Part shown: positions 16,335 to 25,514 of the stretch, piece after piece
Position numbering within the stretch: position 1 is the stretch's first letter
Layout: the number at the start of each line of letters is the position of its first letter
Assembly: GCA_003164785.1 (NCBI GenBank)
Contig: PLUE01000028.1
Span: 1-64,000, forward strand
Length of the DNA stretch: 64,000 bases
DNA from: Gammaproteobacteria bacterium
Lineage (GTDB): Bacteria; Pseudomonadota; Gammaproteobacteria; Steroidobacterales; Steroidobacteraceae
Direction of reading: 5' to 3'
The notes under the pieces: model-generated
The model's database searches: none
Seen by the model: the letters and a program-made list of their open reading frames with translations, nothing else
Told to the model about the DNA's origin: nothing
Program-made: the position numbers and the translations under genes

Positions 16335-17570
16335 ATGTTCCAGCCCGTTTCAATCTTCGTGGGTCTGCGCTATTCGCTGGCCCGCGAGCACAGCTTCTTC
16401 GTCTCCTTCATCACGTGGGTCTCGCTGCTCGGCGTCGCCCTGGGCGTTGCCATACTCATCGTGGTGCTGTCGGTCATGAACGGGTTGGGGTCGGAGCTGC
16501 GGGATCGGCTGCTCAGTCTCACCGCGCACGCAACCTTGACTGCGGGCGGCGGCGCGATCGTCGACTGGCGGCGCCAGATACAGGCGCTCGACGGCGCCCC
16601 CGAACTGGTGGGCGCCGCACCATTCCTCGATACCGACGCGATGCTGAGCCGTCAGCCGGCCATGAGCGGCGCCATCGTGCGCGGCATCGATCCGCAGATG
16701 GAGCCGCGCGTATCGACGATTGCGGACGAAATGCGGGAAGGCAAGCTGTCGGACCTGGTTGCCGGGGAGAACCGGATCATCCTCGGCCGCATGCTGGCGT
16801 ATCAGCTCGAGGTGGGCGTGGGGGACACGATCACCGTGATGACGCCGGGAGCGGGCAGTGGCGGCGCGGGCGGCATCGTGCCCGAGTTGCGCGAATTCCA
16901 GGTCGTCGGAATATTCGAGGTGGGATTGCAGGAGCACGACAGCTCGCTGGCGCTCATCAATCTCGCGGATGCCGAACAGCTGCGCGGGTTGCCGGGTCCC
17001 ACCGGGATTCGCTTGAAATTCGACGACGTGCTGAAGGCGCCGGAGCTGGCGCGGGCGGCGGCGGGACGCGCGACGCCGGGACTGCGGCTGCGTGATTGGA
17101 CGCAGGAGAACGAGGCCTACTTTCGCGCCATCCGCATCGAGAAGACCATGATGGCGCTGATCCTCATGCTGATCGTGGCGGTCGCGGTGTTCAACATTGC
17201 CGCCACGTTGGTCATGGTCGTGAGCGACAAACGCACCGACATCGCCATCCTGCGAACCCTCGGCATGAGCCCCCGCGGCGTGCTGGCGGTGTTCATGACC
17301 CAGGGCGTGTTGATCGGCTGGATCGGGACCGCGATCGGCGTGGCCGTGGGAACGGCGATCGCCCTGCACGTGCCGTTTCTCGAGCAGGCGCTGAACTTGC
17401 ACATCATGGATCCCGACGTCTACTACATCTCGAGCGTTCCCAGCGAGACGCGCTCGAGCGATGTCGTCAGCATCGCGCTGGCGGCGCTGGTACTGACCTT
17501 CGTGGCGACGATTTATCCGGCCCTGCAGGCTGCGAAGACGCAACCTGCGGAGGCGCTGCGCTACGAATGA
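16335..17570 (+). CDS. Lipoprotein-releasing ABC transporter permease, LolC/LolE family (first copy)
   Basis: 411-residue inner-membrane protein of the Lol system, which extracts outer-membrane lipoproteins for LolA. The N-terminal SIFVGLRYSLAREHSFFVSFITWVS is typical, followed by membrane helix 1 ([21 protein letters not shown], about 30-50). A large periplasmic domain runs to about 265. Three C-terminal helices follow in an FtsX-type domain (KRTDIAILRTLGMSPRGVLAVF). The stop overlaps the start of a second permease (ATGA). Two permeases plus LolD make a complete LolCDE set; which is C and which E cannot be decided here. Confidence 0.92.
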   Translation: MFQPVSIFVGLRYSLAREHSFFVSFITWVSLLGVALGVAILIVVLSVMNGLGSELRDRLLSLTAHATLTAGGGAIVDWRRQIQALDGAPELVGAAPFLDTDAMLSRQPAMSGAIVRGIDPQMEPRVSTIADEMREGKLSDLVAGENRIILGRMLAYQLEVGVGDTITVMTPGAGSGGAGGIVPELREFQVVGIFEVGLQEHDSSLALINLADAEQLRGLPGPTGIRLKFDDVLKAPELARAAAGRATPGLRLRDWTQENEAYFRAIRIEKTMMALILMLIVAVAVFNIAATLVMVVSDKRTDIAILRTLGMSPRGVLAVFMTQGVLIGWIGTAIGVAVGTAIALHVPFLEQALNLHIMDPDVYYISSVPSETRSSDVVSIALAALVLTFVATIYPALQAAKTQPAEALRYE

Positions 17571-18817
17571 TGGGCTATTGGTACGAGGGGTTTTTGGGTT
17601 TGCGCTACCTGCGTGCGTCGGGGCGACGCGGGGTAGTGTCGTTGATCGCCGCCATTGCGATGATCGGATTGTCCCTGGGCGTGGCGGTGCTCGTGGTGGT
17701 GCTGTCGGTGATGAACGGCTTCGAGGAGGAACTGCGCACCCGGATATTGAGCCTCACTGCGCACGCCACGATAGCGGGTCTCGAGGGGCGGATTTCCAAC
17801 TGGCGGCCCGCGGAGCGGAAGCTGTCGGATTTTCCCGGCGTGGTGGCCGCCGCTCCCTACATCGAGGAGCAGGGCCTCGTGACGCATGGCGACCGGTCGG
17901 CCGGGATTCTGATGCGGGGAATCCTGCCGGACCTGGAGCGGAAAGTCGCGGACCTCACGCCGCACCTGCTGAGCGGCTCGCTGGACGACCTCGTCCCGGG
18001 CAAGTATCGGGTGATCCTGGGCAAGGATCTGGCCGACGAGATCGGTGCGAAGGTCGGCGACCGGGTGGTCGTGATCGTGGCGCAGGGCGACGTCACCCCG
18101 GTGGGCGTGGTGCCCCGCATGCGGGCGTTCGAGGTGGCCGGCATCATTTCGGTCGGCATGTACGAGTACGATCGGCGCATCGCGCTGGTGGCGATGCAGG
18201 ATGTGGCGAAATTGCTGCGCATGGGCGACGACATCACCGGCATCCGGCTGAACGTGGCGGACATGTATGCCGCGCCGCGGGTGGTGCGGGAGTCCGCCAC
18301 GGCGCTCGGCGGCAGCTATCTGGTGGAGGATTGGACCACCCAGCACGCGAACTTCTTCCGCTCCATCAACATCACCAAGCGAATCCTCTTCATCATGTTG
18401 TCCGCGGTGGTCGCGGTCGCGGCATTCAACATCGTGTCGACCATGGTCATGGTCGTGAAATCAAAGCGTCGCGACATCGCCATCCTACGCACCTTCGGCG
18501 CGTCGCCGCGCAGCATCCTGTCGGTCTTCATCATTCAAGGCAGCCTCATCGGCACGCTCGGCATCGTCTTCGGGGTGATTCTGGGGATCTTGCTCGCGAC
18601 GAATCTGCAGAGCCTGGTGCACGCGTTGGAAGGCGTGGTCGGGTTCAAATTTCTGGATGCACGGGTGTATTTCATGAGCGACCTGCCGGCGCACGTCAGG
18701 CTCTCCGACGTCGTCAAGATCTGCGGCTTCGCGTTCGTTCTGGCTTGTCTGTCCACGATCTATCCTGCCTGGCGCGCCGCGCGCCTGCTGCCCGCCGAGG
18801 CTCTGCGCAATGACTGA
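17567..18817 (+). CDS. Lipoprotein-releasing ABC transporter permease, LolC/LolE family (second copy)
   Basis: 416 residues and paralogous to the preceding gene along its whole length: [24 protein letters not shown], helix [16 protein letters not shown], a periplasmic domain, and the cytosolic coupling motif [19 protein letters not shown] between C-terminal helices. It would pair with the first permease as the heterodimeric LolCE channel. The start ATG overlaps the upstream stop and its own stop overlaps the lolD start by 8 bp, so the three subunits are translationally coupled. Confidence 0.92.
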   Translation: MMGYWYEGFLGLRYLRASGRRGVVSLIAAIAMIGLSLGVAVLVVVLSVMNGFEEELRTRILSLTAHATIAGLEGRISNWRPAERKLSDFPGVVAAAPYIEEQGLVTHGDRSAGILMRGILPDLERKVADLTPHLLSGSLDDLVPGKYRVILGKDLADEIGAKVGDRVVVIVAQGDVTPVGVVPRMRAFEVAGIISVGMYEYDRRIALVAMQDVAKLLRMGDDITGIRLNVADMYAAPRVVRESATALGGSYLVEDWTTQHANFFRSINITKRILFIMLSAVVAVAAFNIVSTMVMVVKSKRRDIAILRTFGASPRSILSVFIIQGSLIGTLGIVFGVILGILLATNLQSLVHALEGVVGFKFLDARVYFMSDLPAHVRLSDVVKICGFAFVLACLSTIYPAWRAARLLPAEALRND

Positions 18818-19544
18818 GGATGAAACCGAAATGGCTGATATGGACGGCGACAAGGTGCTCGAAGGCTCGGGTCTCGTGAAGGAATTCGTGCAGGGCGGGG
18901 TGACGCTGCAGGTGCTGCGCGGCGCCTCGATAACCGTGCGCGCCGGCGAGCGCATCGCGATAGTCGGTGCATCGGGTTCCGGCAAGACGACATTGCTGCA
19001 GCTGCTCGGCGGCCTGGATCTGCCCACCCGGGGCACGGTGTCGATCGCGGGATCCGCGATGAATCGATTGAACGACACGGAGCGGGGCCATCTGCGCAAT
19101 CGCGCGGTCGGCTTCGTCTATCAGTTCCACCATCTGCTGCCGGAGTTCACGGCGCTGGAAAATGTTGCGATGCCGCTATTGGTGAGGCGCATGAACCCGA
19201 AGCTCGCCAGGGCGCAGGCCGCGGCCATTCTGACGCGGGTGGGGTTGGCTGCCCGGCTGGAGCACCGCCCGTCGCAGTTGTCCGGCGGCGAGCGTCAGCG
19301 CGCCGCCGTGGCGCGGGCGCTGGTCACGCAACCGAAGCTGGTGTTGGCCGACGAGCCGACCGGAAACCTTGACGGGATGAACGCCGCTCAGGTGTTCGAA
19401 TTGATGCTGGAGCTCAATCGCGAGCTGCAGACCAGCCTGGTCATCGTGACCCACGACGAGCGGTTGGCTGCACGCTTGGACCGCATATTGACGCTCGTCG
19501 ACGGCGTACTAGTAGAGCGCGGCGCCCCGCAGGGCCGATCGTAG
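18810..19544 (+). CDS. lolD: Lipoprotein-releasing system ATP-binding protein LolD
   Basis: 244 residues, ABC ATPase energising LolCE. Walker A GASGSGKT is at 53-60, the Q-loop region is [19 protein letters not shown], signature LSGGERQR is near 157-164, and Walker [14 protein letters not shown] is near 177-189, with the H-loop VTHD. The [18 protein letters not shown] block is diagnostic of the LolD/MacB-type branch. The 3' end overlaps the convergent DUF2062 gene by 36 bp. Confidence 0.95.
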   Translation: MTEDETEMADMDGDKVLEGSGLVKEFVQGGVTLQVLRGASITVRAGERIAIVGASGSGKTTLLQLLGGLDLPTRGTVSIAGSAMNRLNDTERGHLRNRAVGFVYQFHHLLPEFTALENVAMPLLVRRMNPKLARAQAAAILTRVGLAARLEHRPSQLSGGERQRAAVARALVTQPKLVLADEPTGNLDGMNAAQVFELMLELNRELQTSLVIVTHDERLAARLDRILTLVDGVLVERGAPQGRS

Positions 19545-20051
19545 GCGGCGACGCAGCCGGTAGAGCACCCGTGCGTGCCACAGGCATTGACCGACCACAT
19601 AGCCCAGTCCCGCCGTCAGCAGGCCCAAGACCAGCGCACCGAGCAGCAGCGGCGCCCATAGTTGGTTGAGGTGCGCCCAAAGATTGGCGTGGGTGATTTC
19701 GTGGAACAAGGGCATGATGTCCAGCCCCAGCAGCTTTGCGCCCACCCAGATCGAACCTAAGACCTGGGGAAACCAGGTGAGCGGGTTGCTGACGAACACG
19801 GTGGCGAACAGCACCGGAAGATTCAAGCGGAACAGGACGCCAAACACGGCGCATAGCGCCAGGTGCAGGGGTAGAGGCGGGGTCGGCGGCACGAACGCGA
19901 TCAGCAGGCCCAGCGAGAACGCGTGAATGACGCTGGTGCGCTTGAACATCCAGCACCCGCGGTTGACCACCAGGCTGGCAAACGGCTTCAGGCACCAATG
20001 CTTTTCGAGCACCTGCCGCGCGGGGGTGATGTTTTTCAGCCAGCCTTGCAT
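19509..20051 (-). CDS. DUF2062 domain-containing membrane protein
   Basis: 180 residues. Family hallmarks are the N-terminal [33 protein letters not shown] and the second helix segment [25 protein letters not shown], then two further hydrophobic helices ([20 protein letters not shown]). Probably three or four membrane helices. Function unknown; the gene commonly neighbours lolD and comEC in Gammaproteobacteria. Its 3' end overlaps the 3' end of lolD by 36 bp in convergent orientation. Confidence 0.9.
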   Translation of the reverse strand: MQGWLKNITPARQVLEKHWCLKPFASLVVNRGCWMFKRTSVIHAFSLGLLIAFVPPTPPLPLHLALCAVFGVLFRLNLPVLFATVFVSNPLTWFPQVLGSIWVGAKLLGLDIMPLFHEITHANLWAHLNQLWAPLLLGALVLGLLTAGLGYVVGQCLWHARVLYRLRRRLRSALRGAALY

Positions 20052-20156
20052 GGATCTCTATTATCCCGGACGACGGCCCATTATGCCGTTTCTGTGGCGT
20101 CCCGGTATGCCCCAGGCCTCAGTATGCAAAACAATGACTTAGGGGCCCGAGTCCGG

Positions 20157-20178
20157 CAGGCGGTATCTGAACCGCCTG
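20157..20178. promoter_or_regulatory. Hairpin upstream of exbB
   Basis: Perfect 8-bp inverted repeat CAGGCGGT (20157-20164) and ACCGCCTG (20171-20178) with a 6-base loop, 49 bp upstream of the exbB ATG. A TATCAT box follows at 20187-20192. This may be an operator or a remnant of the terminator of a lost upstream gene. No function can be assigned. Confidence 0.4.
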
Positions 20179-20226
20179 GGCTCAAGTATCATGCGGTTAG
20201 CACCAAGAGTTACCAAAGAGCAAGCA

Positions 20227-20853
20227 ATGTGGGAGATTATCCGCGCGGGCGGCGGCTTCATGTGGCCGATTATTTTATGTTCAATTGCGGCCGTCGCGAT
20301 CATCCTGGAGCGCTTGTGGACACTGCAGACGAGCAGGGTCATTCCGCGTGACCTGTCGCAAAAAGTCTGGAACTGGATCGAGGCGGATCAGCTCAACGAC
20401 AAGCTCATTCTCGCGCTCGAGCAGAATTCGCCGCTCGGCCAATTATTGGCGATCGGGCTGGTCAATCGGAACCGGCCGCGTGCCCTCATGGTGGACCGGC
20501 TGGAGGATGGCGGCCGGCACGTGGTGCATGAGTTGGAGCGCTTCCTGAATACGCTCGGGACGATCGCATCGGTGGCTCCGTTGCTCGGCCTGCTCGGCAC
20601 GGTGGCTGGCATCATTCACGCGTTCAACGCGATCACCGCGAACGGGATCGGCGATCCACGAACCTTGTCCGGCGGCATCGGCGAGGCACTCATCACCACC
20701 GCGGCGGGCCTCACGGTCGCCATCCCATCGTTGATCGCGTATCGGTTTCTGCGCGGCAAGGTCGAACGGCTGGTCGTGCGAATGGAGAAAGAGGCGATGA
20801 AACTGGTGGATGCCCTGGATGAGCGCAGCAACGCCGCCGACATGGACGCCTGA
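20227..20853 (+). CDS. exbB: MotA/TolQ/ExbB proton-channel family protein (ExbB-like)
   Basis: 208 residues, inner-membrane subunit that couples proton flux to energy transfer with ExbD. The N-terminal helix is GGGFMWPIILCSIAAVAIILERLW (about 8-28). The family core SVAPLLGLLGTVAGIIHAF forms the second helix, and EALITTAAGLTVAIPSLIAYRFL the third. Located directly before exbD (4-bp gap) and msbA; in related genomes this exbBD pair sits before lpxK and kdsB and its true client is unclear. The ATG at 20227 begins at the conserved N-terminus. Confidence 0.92.
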   Translation: MWEIIRAGGGFMWPIILCSIAAVAIILERLWTLQTSRVIPRDLSQKVWNWIEADQLNDKLILALEQNSPLGQLLAIGLVNRNRPRALMVDRLEDGGRHVVHELERFLNTLGTIASVAPLLGLLGTVAGIIHAFNAITANGIGDPRTLSGGIGEALITTAAGLTVAIPSLIAYRFLRGKVERLVVRMEKEAMKLVDALDERSNAADMDA

Positions 20854-20856
20854 CCC

Positions 20857-21279
20857 ATGAATTTGCGGCCACGGCACCGGGAGGATCCCGAAATCAATCT
20901 CATCTCCCTCATCGACGTGTTGCTGGTGCTCCTCATCTTTTTCATGGTCTCCACCACCTTTCAACAAGAGGGGCGGGTGAAGGTTCAGCTGCCTCAGGCC
21001 AGTCAGCTCCCCCAGCCGCGCGGCTCGAAGGAGCCCGTCGTCATCACCGTGACCGCCGCAGGCACCTACCGCGTCAACGAGCACGAACTCATCAACACCA
21101 GTCCCGACACGTTGCGCGCCGCGCTTTTGAAGGAGGCCGGACCGGACCGGGGGCCCATCACGATCCGCGCCGACGCCCGCTCGACGCATCAGGCCGTGGT
21201 CACGGCGATGGACGTCGCCGGCAAGCTCGGGTTCGCGCAGCTCAACATCGCGACGGTTCACGAGGGATCGGCGCCTTGA
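20857..21279 (+). CDS. exbD: ExbD/TolR family biopolymer transport protein
   Basis: 140 residues with one N-terminal membrane helix (INLISLIDVLLVLLIFFMVST, about 13-33). The conserved Asp in this helix (LIDVLLVLLIFFMV) is the proton-carrying residue of ExbD/TolR. A periplasmic domain of about 105 residues follows, ending DVAGKLGFAQLNIAT. The stop overlaps the start of msbA (TGAGT), indicating coupling in the exbB-exbD-msbA-lpxK operon. Confidence 0.93.
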   Translation: MNLRPRHREDPEINLISLIDVLLVLLIFFMVSTTFQQEGRVKVQLPQASQLPQPRGSKEPVVITVTAAGTYRVNEHELINTSPDTLRAALLKEAGPDRGPITIRADARSTHQAVVTAMDVAGKLGFAQLNIATVHEGSAP

Positions 21280-23024
21280 GTACCGCCGCCACCGCCGGCA
21301 AATCCTGGCCGATCTACCGGCGTCTGCTGCGCTATGCGCGACCCCACCTCGGCGTGTTCATGATCGGCGTGCTGGGCATGGCGCTGTTCGCGGCCACGCA
21401 ATCCGCATTGGCGTATCTCGTGAAGCGGTTCTTCAACGGCGCCTTCGTCGTCAAGGATCCCAGCATCCAGTGGGAAATCCCGCTCGGCGTGGTGCTCCTC
21501 TTCACGCTGCGCGGCATCGGCGACTATGTCGCCAATTATTATCCGAGCTGGGTGGGCCGCCAGGTCGTCAAGGCGCTGCGCCGCGACGTTTTTTCACACT
21601 ACCTGCGTTTGCCGACCGCCTACCTGGACCGGCAGCAATCGGGCCATCTGCTGTCCAAGCTGACGAACAACATCGAACTCGTCGCGGGCGCCGCCACCAA
21701 CGCGGCGATCTCGCTGATCGGCGACAGCCTGACGTTGGCCGGATTGCTGGCCTACCTGTTCTACTTGAACTGGCGGCTTGCGTTGTTCTGCGTCGCTGCC
21801 GCTCCGGTCATCGGCTGGCTGATGCAGATCGCCAACCGCAGTTTTCGCCGCTACAGCACGCGCATCCAGAACTCCATGGGGGACATCACGCGGGTGGCGA
21901 AGGAAGCCATCGATGCGACCCGTCTCATCAAGATCTTCAACGCCGAGGATCATCAGACCGAACGCTTCGAAGTCGTCAACGAATTGAACCGCGCGTCCAA
22001 CATGAAGTTGGTGCGGGCGAAGGCGATCAGCAATCCGGTCGTTCAGGTCATCGCTTCTATCGCGCTGGCGAGCGTGCTGTTCGTGTCGATCCGTCAGGTG
22101 TTCCTGCATGACATGCGGGTGGACGAGTTCATCGGGTTTCTCACGGCGTTGATGTTGATCCCGGAGTCGCTGCGCAGCCTGGTCAACGTGGGCGGACCCC
22201 TCCAGCAGGGAATCGCCGCCGGCCAGAGCGTGTTCGAACTCCTGGATGAGCCCACGGAGGGCGGCGGCGGCCCGCGGGCCATCACCCGCGCCCGCGGCGA
22301 GATCGAATTCCGCAACGTGTCGTTCACCTATGGCAGCGAGAAGGGCGGCGTGCTGCACGACGTGAGCTTCCACGTGAATCCCGGCGAAACCGTGGCGATC
22401 GTCGGCCGTTCGGGCAGCGGCAAGACCACGCTGGTGGGCTTGGTGCCGCGATTCTACGACGTGCAGGAAGGCTCGGTGCTCCTGGACGGGGTGGATGTGC
22501 GTGAATACCGGCTCACCGACCTGCGCGCCCAGGTGAGCCTCGTCAGCCAGGACGTGGTGCTGTTCAACGACACCATTCGCAACAACATCGCCTTCAATGC
22601 CGTCGACAGGACCCAGGCCGAGGTGGAGGCAGCGGCCCGCGCCGCCAACGTGATGGAATTCGTGGCCCTGCAACCGCAGGGGTTCGACACGGTATTGAAC
22701 GATCGCGGCCAGAATATTTCCGGCGGCCAGCGTCAGAGAATCTCCATCGCCCGCGCGCTCCTCAAGGACTCGCCGGTGTTGATTCTGGACGAAGCCACCG
22801 CGGCGCTCGACAACGAGTCCGAACGTCGCGTCCAACAGGAACTTGGATTGCTCATGGAGGGCCGCACGACCTTGGTGATCGCACACCGGCTGTCGACGGT
22901 CGAAGGGGCCGATCGAATCATCGTTCTCGATGAGGGCCGCATCGTCGAGATGGGGAACCATCAGGAACTGCTGGCGCTCGGGGGCCTGTACTCCGCACTG
23001 CACGGGATGCAATTCAACGCGTAA
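21276..23024 (+). CDS. msbA: Lipid A export ATP-binding/permease protein MsbA
   Basis: 582 residues, the normal size of MsbA, a half-size ABC exporter that flips core-lipid A across the inner membrane. Six membrane helices lie in residues about 20-310. The N-terminal part reads YRRLLRYARPHLGVFMIGVLGMA. The nucleotide-binding domain has Walker A GRSGSGKTT near 377, signature ISGGQRQR near 481, and LILDEATAALD. The TTG start at 21276 overlaps the exbD stop. Its position between exbD and lpxK fits lipopolysaccharide assembly. Confidence 0.95.
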   Translation: MSTAATAGKSWPIYRRLLRYARPHLGVFMIGVLGMALFAATQSALAYLVKRFFNGAFVVKDPSIQWEIPLGVVLLFTLRGIGDYVANYYPSWVGRQVVKALRRDVFSHYLRLPTAYLDRQQSGHLLSKLTNNIELVAGAATNAAISLIGDSLTLAGLLAYLFYLNWRLALFCVAAAPVIGWLMQIANRSFRRYSTRIQNSMGDITRVAKEAIDATRLIKIFNAEDHQTERFEVVNELNRASNMKLVRAKAISNPVVQVIASIALASVLFVSIRQVFLHDMRVDEFIGFLTALMLIPESLRSLVNVGGPLQQGIAAGQSVFELLDEPTEGGGGPRAITRARGEIEFRNVSFTYGSEKGGVLHDVSFHVNPGETVAIVGRSGSGKTTLVGLVPRFYDVQEGSVLLDGVDVREYRLTDLRAQVSLVSQDVVLFNDTIRNNIAFNAVDRTQAEVEAAARAANVMEFVALQPQGFDTVLNDRGQNISGGQRQRISIARALLKDSPVLILDEATAALDNESERRVQQELGLLMEGRTTLVIAHRLSTVEGADRIIVLDEGRIVEMGNHQELLALGGLYSALHGMQFNA

Positions 23025-23037
23025 ACGCGGCAGCGCC

Positions 23038-24060
23038 ATGTCGGTTCAATCCTGGCTCAACCACGTCTGGTACGAACGCGCTTCGCCGCCATGTTGGTTG
23101 TTGCCGCTGTCCCTGGTATACGGCGCGGTCGCGGGCACACGCCGCCTGCTGTACGCGAGGCACGTGACGCGCGCGTCGAAGATTTCGTGCCCGGTGATCG
23201 TGGTCGGCAACTTGAGCGTCGGCGGCACCGGCAAGACGCCGCTCGTGTGCTGGCTGGTCGCGCGACTGGTCGAGCGGGGCTACAAGCCCGGGATCGTGAC
23301 GCGAGGCTATGGTGGTTCGGCCCGAGATGTCCGCCAGGTGTCGGTCGCCGACGATCCGCTGCTCGTTGGCGACGAATCGGTGCTGCTGGCGCGACGCACC
23401 GGTGCGCCGGTGGCCATCGGCCGGGATCGCCCCGCGGCCGCGCACTTGTTGGTGCGGGCGGGATGCGACGTGATCGTGAGCGATGATGGTCTGCAGCATT
23501 ACGCGCTGGCCCGCGATTGCGAGGTGGTGGTGATCGATGGTGATCGCCGCTTCGGCAACGGGTGGCTGTTGCCCGCCGGGCCGCTGCGCGAGCCGCCGGG
23601 CCGCCTGTCGGCGGCGGATGCGATCGTGGTGAACGGCGGGCGTGCGTTGCGCAAGGGTGCGCTCAGCATGCGTCTCGAGGCCAAGAACGCGGTGGCCTTG
23701 TCCGGCGGAATGGTCAAGCCGCTGACCGCGTTGGTCGGGCAATCGATCCACGCCGTGGCGGGCATCGGCAATCCGGAGAGGTTCTTCAACATGTTGCGTG
23801 CGCGGGGCATCGAGGTGTCGGGCCGGCCGCTTCCCGATCATGCCCATCTGGTCAGCGCCGACATCGAGTTCGGCGACGACAAGCCCGTGCTCATGACGGA
23901 GAAAGATGCCGTAAAATGCGCGGCGTTTGGCGGCCGCCAGCATTGGTACGTACCGGTGACCGCGTGCTTCGACGGCGCAGAGTCGGGTGCGTTGTTGGAG
24001 GTCATTCTGAAGAAAATCACGAACCGCGATGCTCGATCGCAGAGGCCCATCGATGGATAA
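23038..24060 (+). CDS. lpxK: Tetraacyldisaccharide 4'-kinase LpxK
   Basis: 340 residues, adds the 4'-phosphate to the lipid A precursor at the inner membrane. N-terminal membrane anchor [18 protein letters not shown]-loop [10 protein letters not shown] at 58-67, DDGLQH at 149-154, and the C-terminal segment [11 protein letters not shown] followed by TEKDAVKC are the family signatures. The ATG at 23038 gives a typical N-terminus ([17 protein letters not shown]). It lies 13 bp after msbA and overlaps the Trm112-like gene by 8 bp. Confidence 0.95.
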   Translation: MSVQSWLNHVWYERASPPCWLLPLSLVYGAVAGTRRLLYARHVTRASKISCPVIVVGNLSVGGTGKTPLVCWLVARLVERGYKPGIVTRGYGGSARDVRQVSVADDPLLVGDESVLLARRTGAPVAIGRDRPAAAHLLVRAGCDVIVSDDGLQHYALARDCEVVVIDGDRRFGNGWLLPAGPLREPPGRLSAADAIVVNGGRALRKGALSMRLEAKNAVALSGGMVKPLTALVGQSIHAVAGIGNPERFFNMLRARGIEVSGRPLPDHAHLVSADIEFGDDKPVLMTEKDAVKCAAFGGRQHWYVPVTACFDGAESGALLEVILKKITNRDARSQRPIDG

Positions 24061-24247
24061 GCGCTTATTGGAGTTATTGGTCTGTCCGATCTGCAAGGGG
24101 CCGTTGCGCACCGCCGGCGGTGGCGCCACGATGGAGCTGGTCTGCCGGCCCGACCGGCTCGCGTATGCAGTGCGCGACGGCATACCGATCATGTTGCCGA
24201 ATGAGGCGCGGGTGCTCGGCGCCGACGATCCGCTGCTGAATCGCTGA
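24053..24247 (+). CDS. Trm112 family small protein (YcaR-like)
   Basis: 64 residues. [18 protein letters not shown], followed by [21 protein letters not shown], is the YcaR/Trm112 signature, a zinc-finger-like fold. Only three cysteines are seen (CPIC and one later), so the zinc site is partial, as in many bacterial members. In bacteria the protein sits between lpxK and kdsB; the exact role is unknown. It overlaps lpxK by 8 bp and kdsB begins immediately after its stop. Confidence 0.93.
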   Translation: MDKRLLELLVCPICKGPLRTAGGGATMELVCRPDRLAYAVRDGIPIMLPNEARVLGADDPLLNR

Positions 24248-25000
24248 ATGTTTCACGTCGTCATTCCTTCGCGGCACGACGCGCTGCGACTGCCGGGCAA
24301 GCCGCTGCTGATGATCGCGGACAAGCCGTTGATCCAATGGGTGTGGGAGGCTGCCCGGTCGAGCGGTGCGGCCTCGGTCACCATCGCGACGGACGATGAG
24401 CGGATACGCCAGGCAGCCACTCGTTTCGGGGCCGCGTGTGTCATGACCTCGCCGACCCATGCATCGGGGACCGATCGGACGGCCGAGGTCGTCAAGGTCC
24501 TGGGCTTAGGCGCCGCCGATGCGGTCGTGAACCTGCAGGGCGACGAGCCGTTGATGCCCGCGTCGGTCATAGCGGCGGTGGCTTCCGCCCTGACGCCCGG
24601 AATCGACATGGCGACGGCCGTGGCGCCAATCGGATCTCTGACGGAATTCCTCGACCCCAATTGCGTCAAGGCGCTGCGCGCGTTGAACGGCCTCGCTCTG
24701 TACTTCAGCCGGGCCCCGGTGCCCTGGCCGCGCGATGGCCTGACCGACGATGGACGCCCGGCCGTTTTCCAGGGAGCGTGGCGTCACGTCGGCATCTATG
24801 GGTATCGTGTCCGCAGTTTGCTCGAATTCGCCGCGTGGTCGCCGACGTGTCTCGAGGCGACGGAACGGCTCGAGCAGCTGCGGGCGCTCGAACACGGCAT
24901 GCGGGTGCATCTGGTAACGTTGGGCGAAGCGCCACCCGCCGGCGTCGATACGCCGGAGGATCTGCGGCGGGTACGGGAATTGATAACGAGGAGGGCGTGA
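24248..25000 (+). CDS. kdsB: 3-deoxy-manno-octulosonate cytidylyltransferase KdsB
   Basis: 250 residues. Activates Kdo as CMP-Kdo for lipopolysaccharide inner-core synthesis. The N-terminal FHVVIPSRHDALRLPGKPLLMI is the nucleotidyltransferase motif. VNLQGDEPLMP near residue 95, YFSRAPVPWPRD near 155, and the C-terminal GVDTPEDL are also typical. The ATG directly abuts the upstream stop. In Pseudomonas, ptpA and murB often follow; here an unrelated exported NTF2-like protein follows instead. Confidence 0.96.
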   Translation: MFHVVIPSRHDALRLPGKPLLMIADKPLIQWVWEAARSSGAASVTIATDDERIRQAATRFGAACVMTSPTHASGTDRTAEVVKVLGLGAADAVVNLQGDEPLMPASVIAAVASALTPGIDMATAVAPIGSLTEFLDPNCVKALRALNGLALYFSRAPVPWPRDGLTDDGRPAVFQGAWRHVGIYGYRVRSLLEFAAWSPTCLEATERLEQLRALEHGMRVHLVTLGEAPPAGVDTPEDLRRVRELITRRA

Positions 25001-25002
25001 GC

Positions 25003-25470
25003 ATGATTCAGGTTGGCAGGATCCGCGTCGCACAGCTCATCATCGGGATCTTTCTGGCGCAACTCAGCGCCCAAGCAGGCGCGCATCTGTTCGGGGATCC
25101 CACGAAGGACATCAAGGCATTCGAGGAGGCGATGTCGTCGGCCATCGGCCGCAACGACGCCGGCGCCCTCGAGCATTATCTGTCCAGCGACTGGACGATC
25201 GTGAGCGGCAGCGGGCTCATCATCACCCGGTCGACATTTCTGCAGGTGATGGCCGGCGGCGATCTCGTCCATCAGTCCATGGCTCCTCAGGGCCAGACGA
25301 TTCGGATCCACGGGAATTTCGCCGTGGTGACCGCCCGGATCCAGAGCGGGGGCACCTACAAGGGTATCGGCTTTCATAACGATGAAATCAACACGGACGT
25401 GCTCGCGAAGGAGCACGGCCATTGGGTTTGCGTGCTCAGGCAACTGACCACCGTGGCGCCGACGAATTAG
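25003..25470 (+). CDS. Exported NTF2-fold (DUF4440/SnoaL-like) protein
   Basis: 155 residues with an N-terminal signal peptide or anchor (RVAQLIIGIFLAQLSAQAGA, about 7-26). The remainder reads as an NTF2/DUF4440 cone-shaped domain: [61 protein letters not shown], and WVCVLRQLTTV at the end. Such domains bind small hydrophobic ligands or act as enzymes; no catalytic residues can be assigned. Start ATG at 25003, 2 bp after kdsB, so it may be cotranscribed with the lipopolysaccharide genes. Confidence 0.75.
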   Translation: MIQVGRIRVAQLIIGIFLAQLSAQAGAHLFGDPTKDIKAFEEAMSSAIGRNDAGALEHYLSSDWTIVSGSGLIITRSTFLQVMAGGDLVHQSMAPQGQTIRIHGNFAVVTARIQSGGTYKGIGFHNDEINTDVLAKEHGHWVCVLRQLTTVAPTN

Positions 25471-25514
25471 CGTCGGGTGCGTTAGACTCAACGAACCGAC
25501 CAGGAGAATCCACC

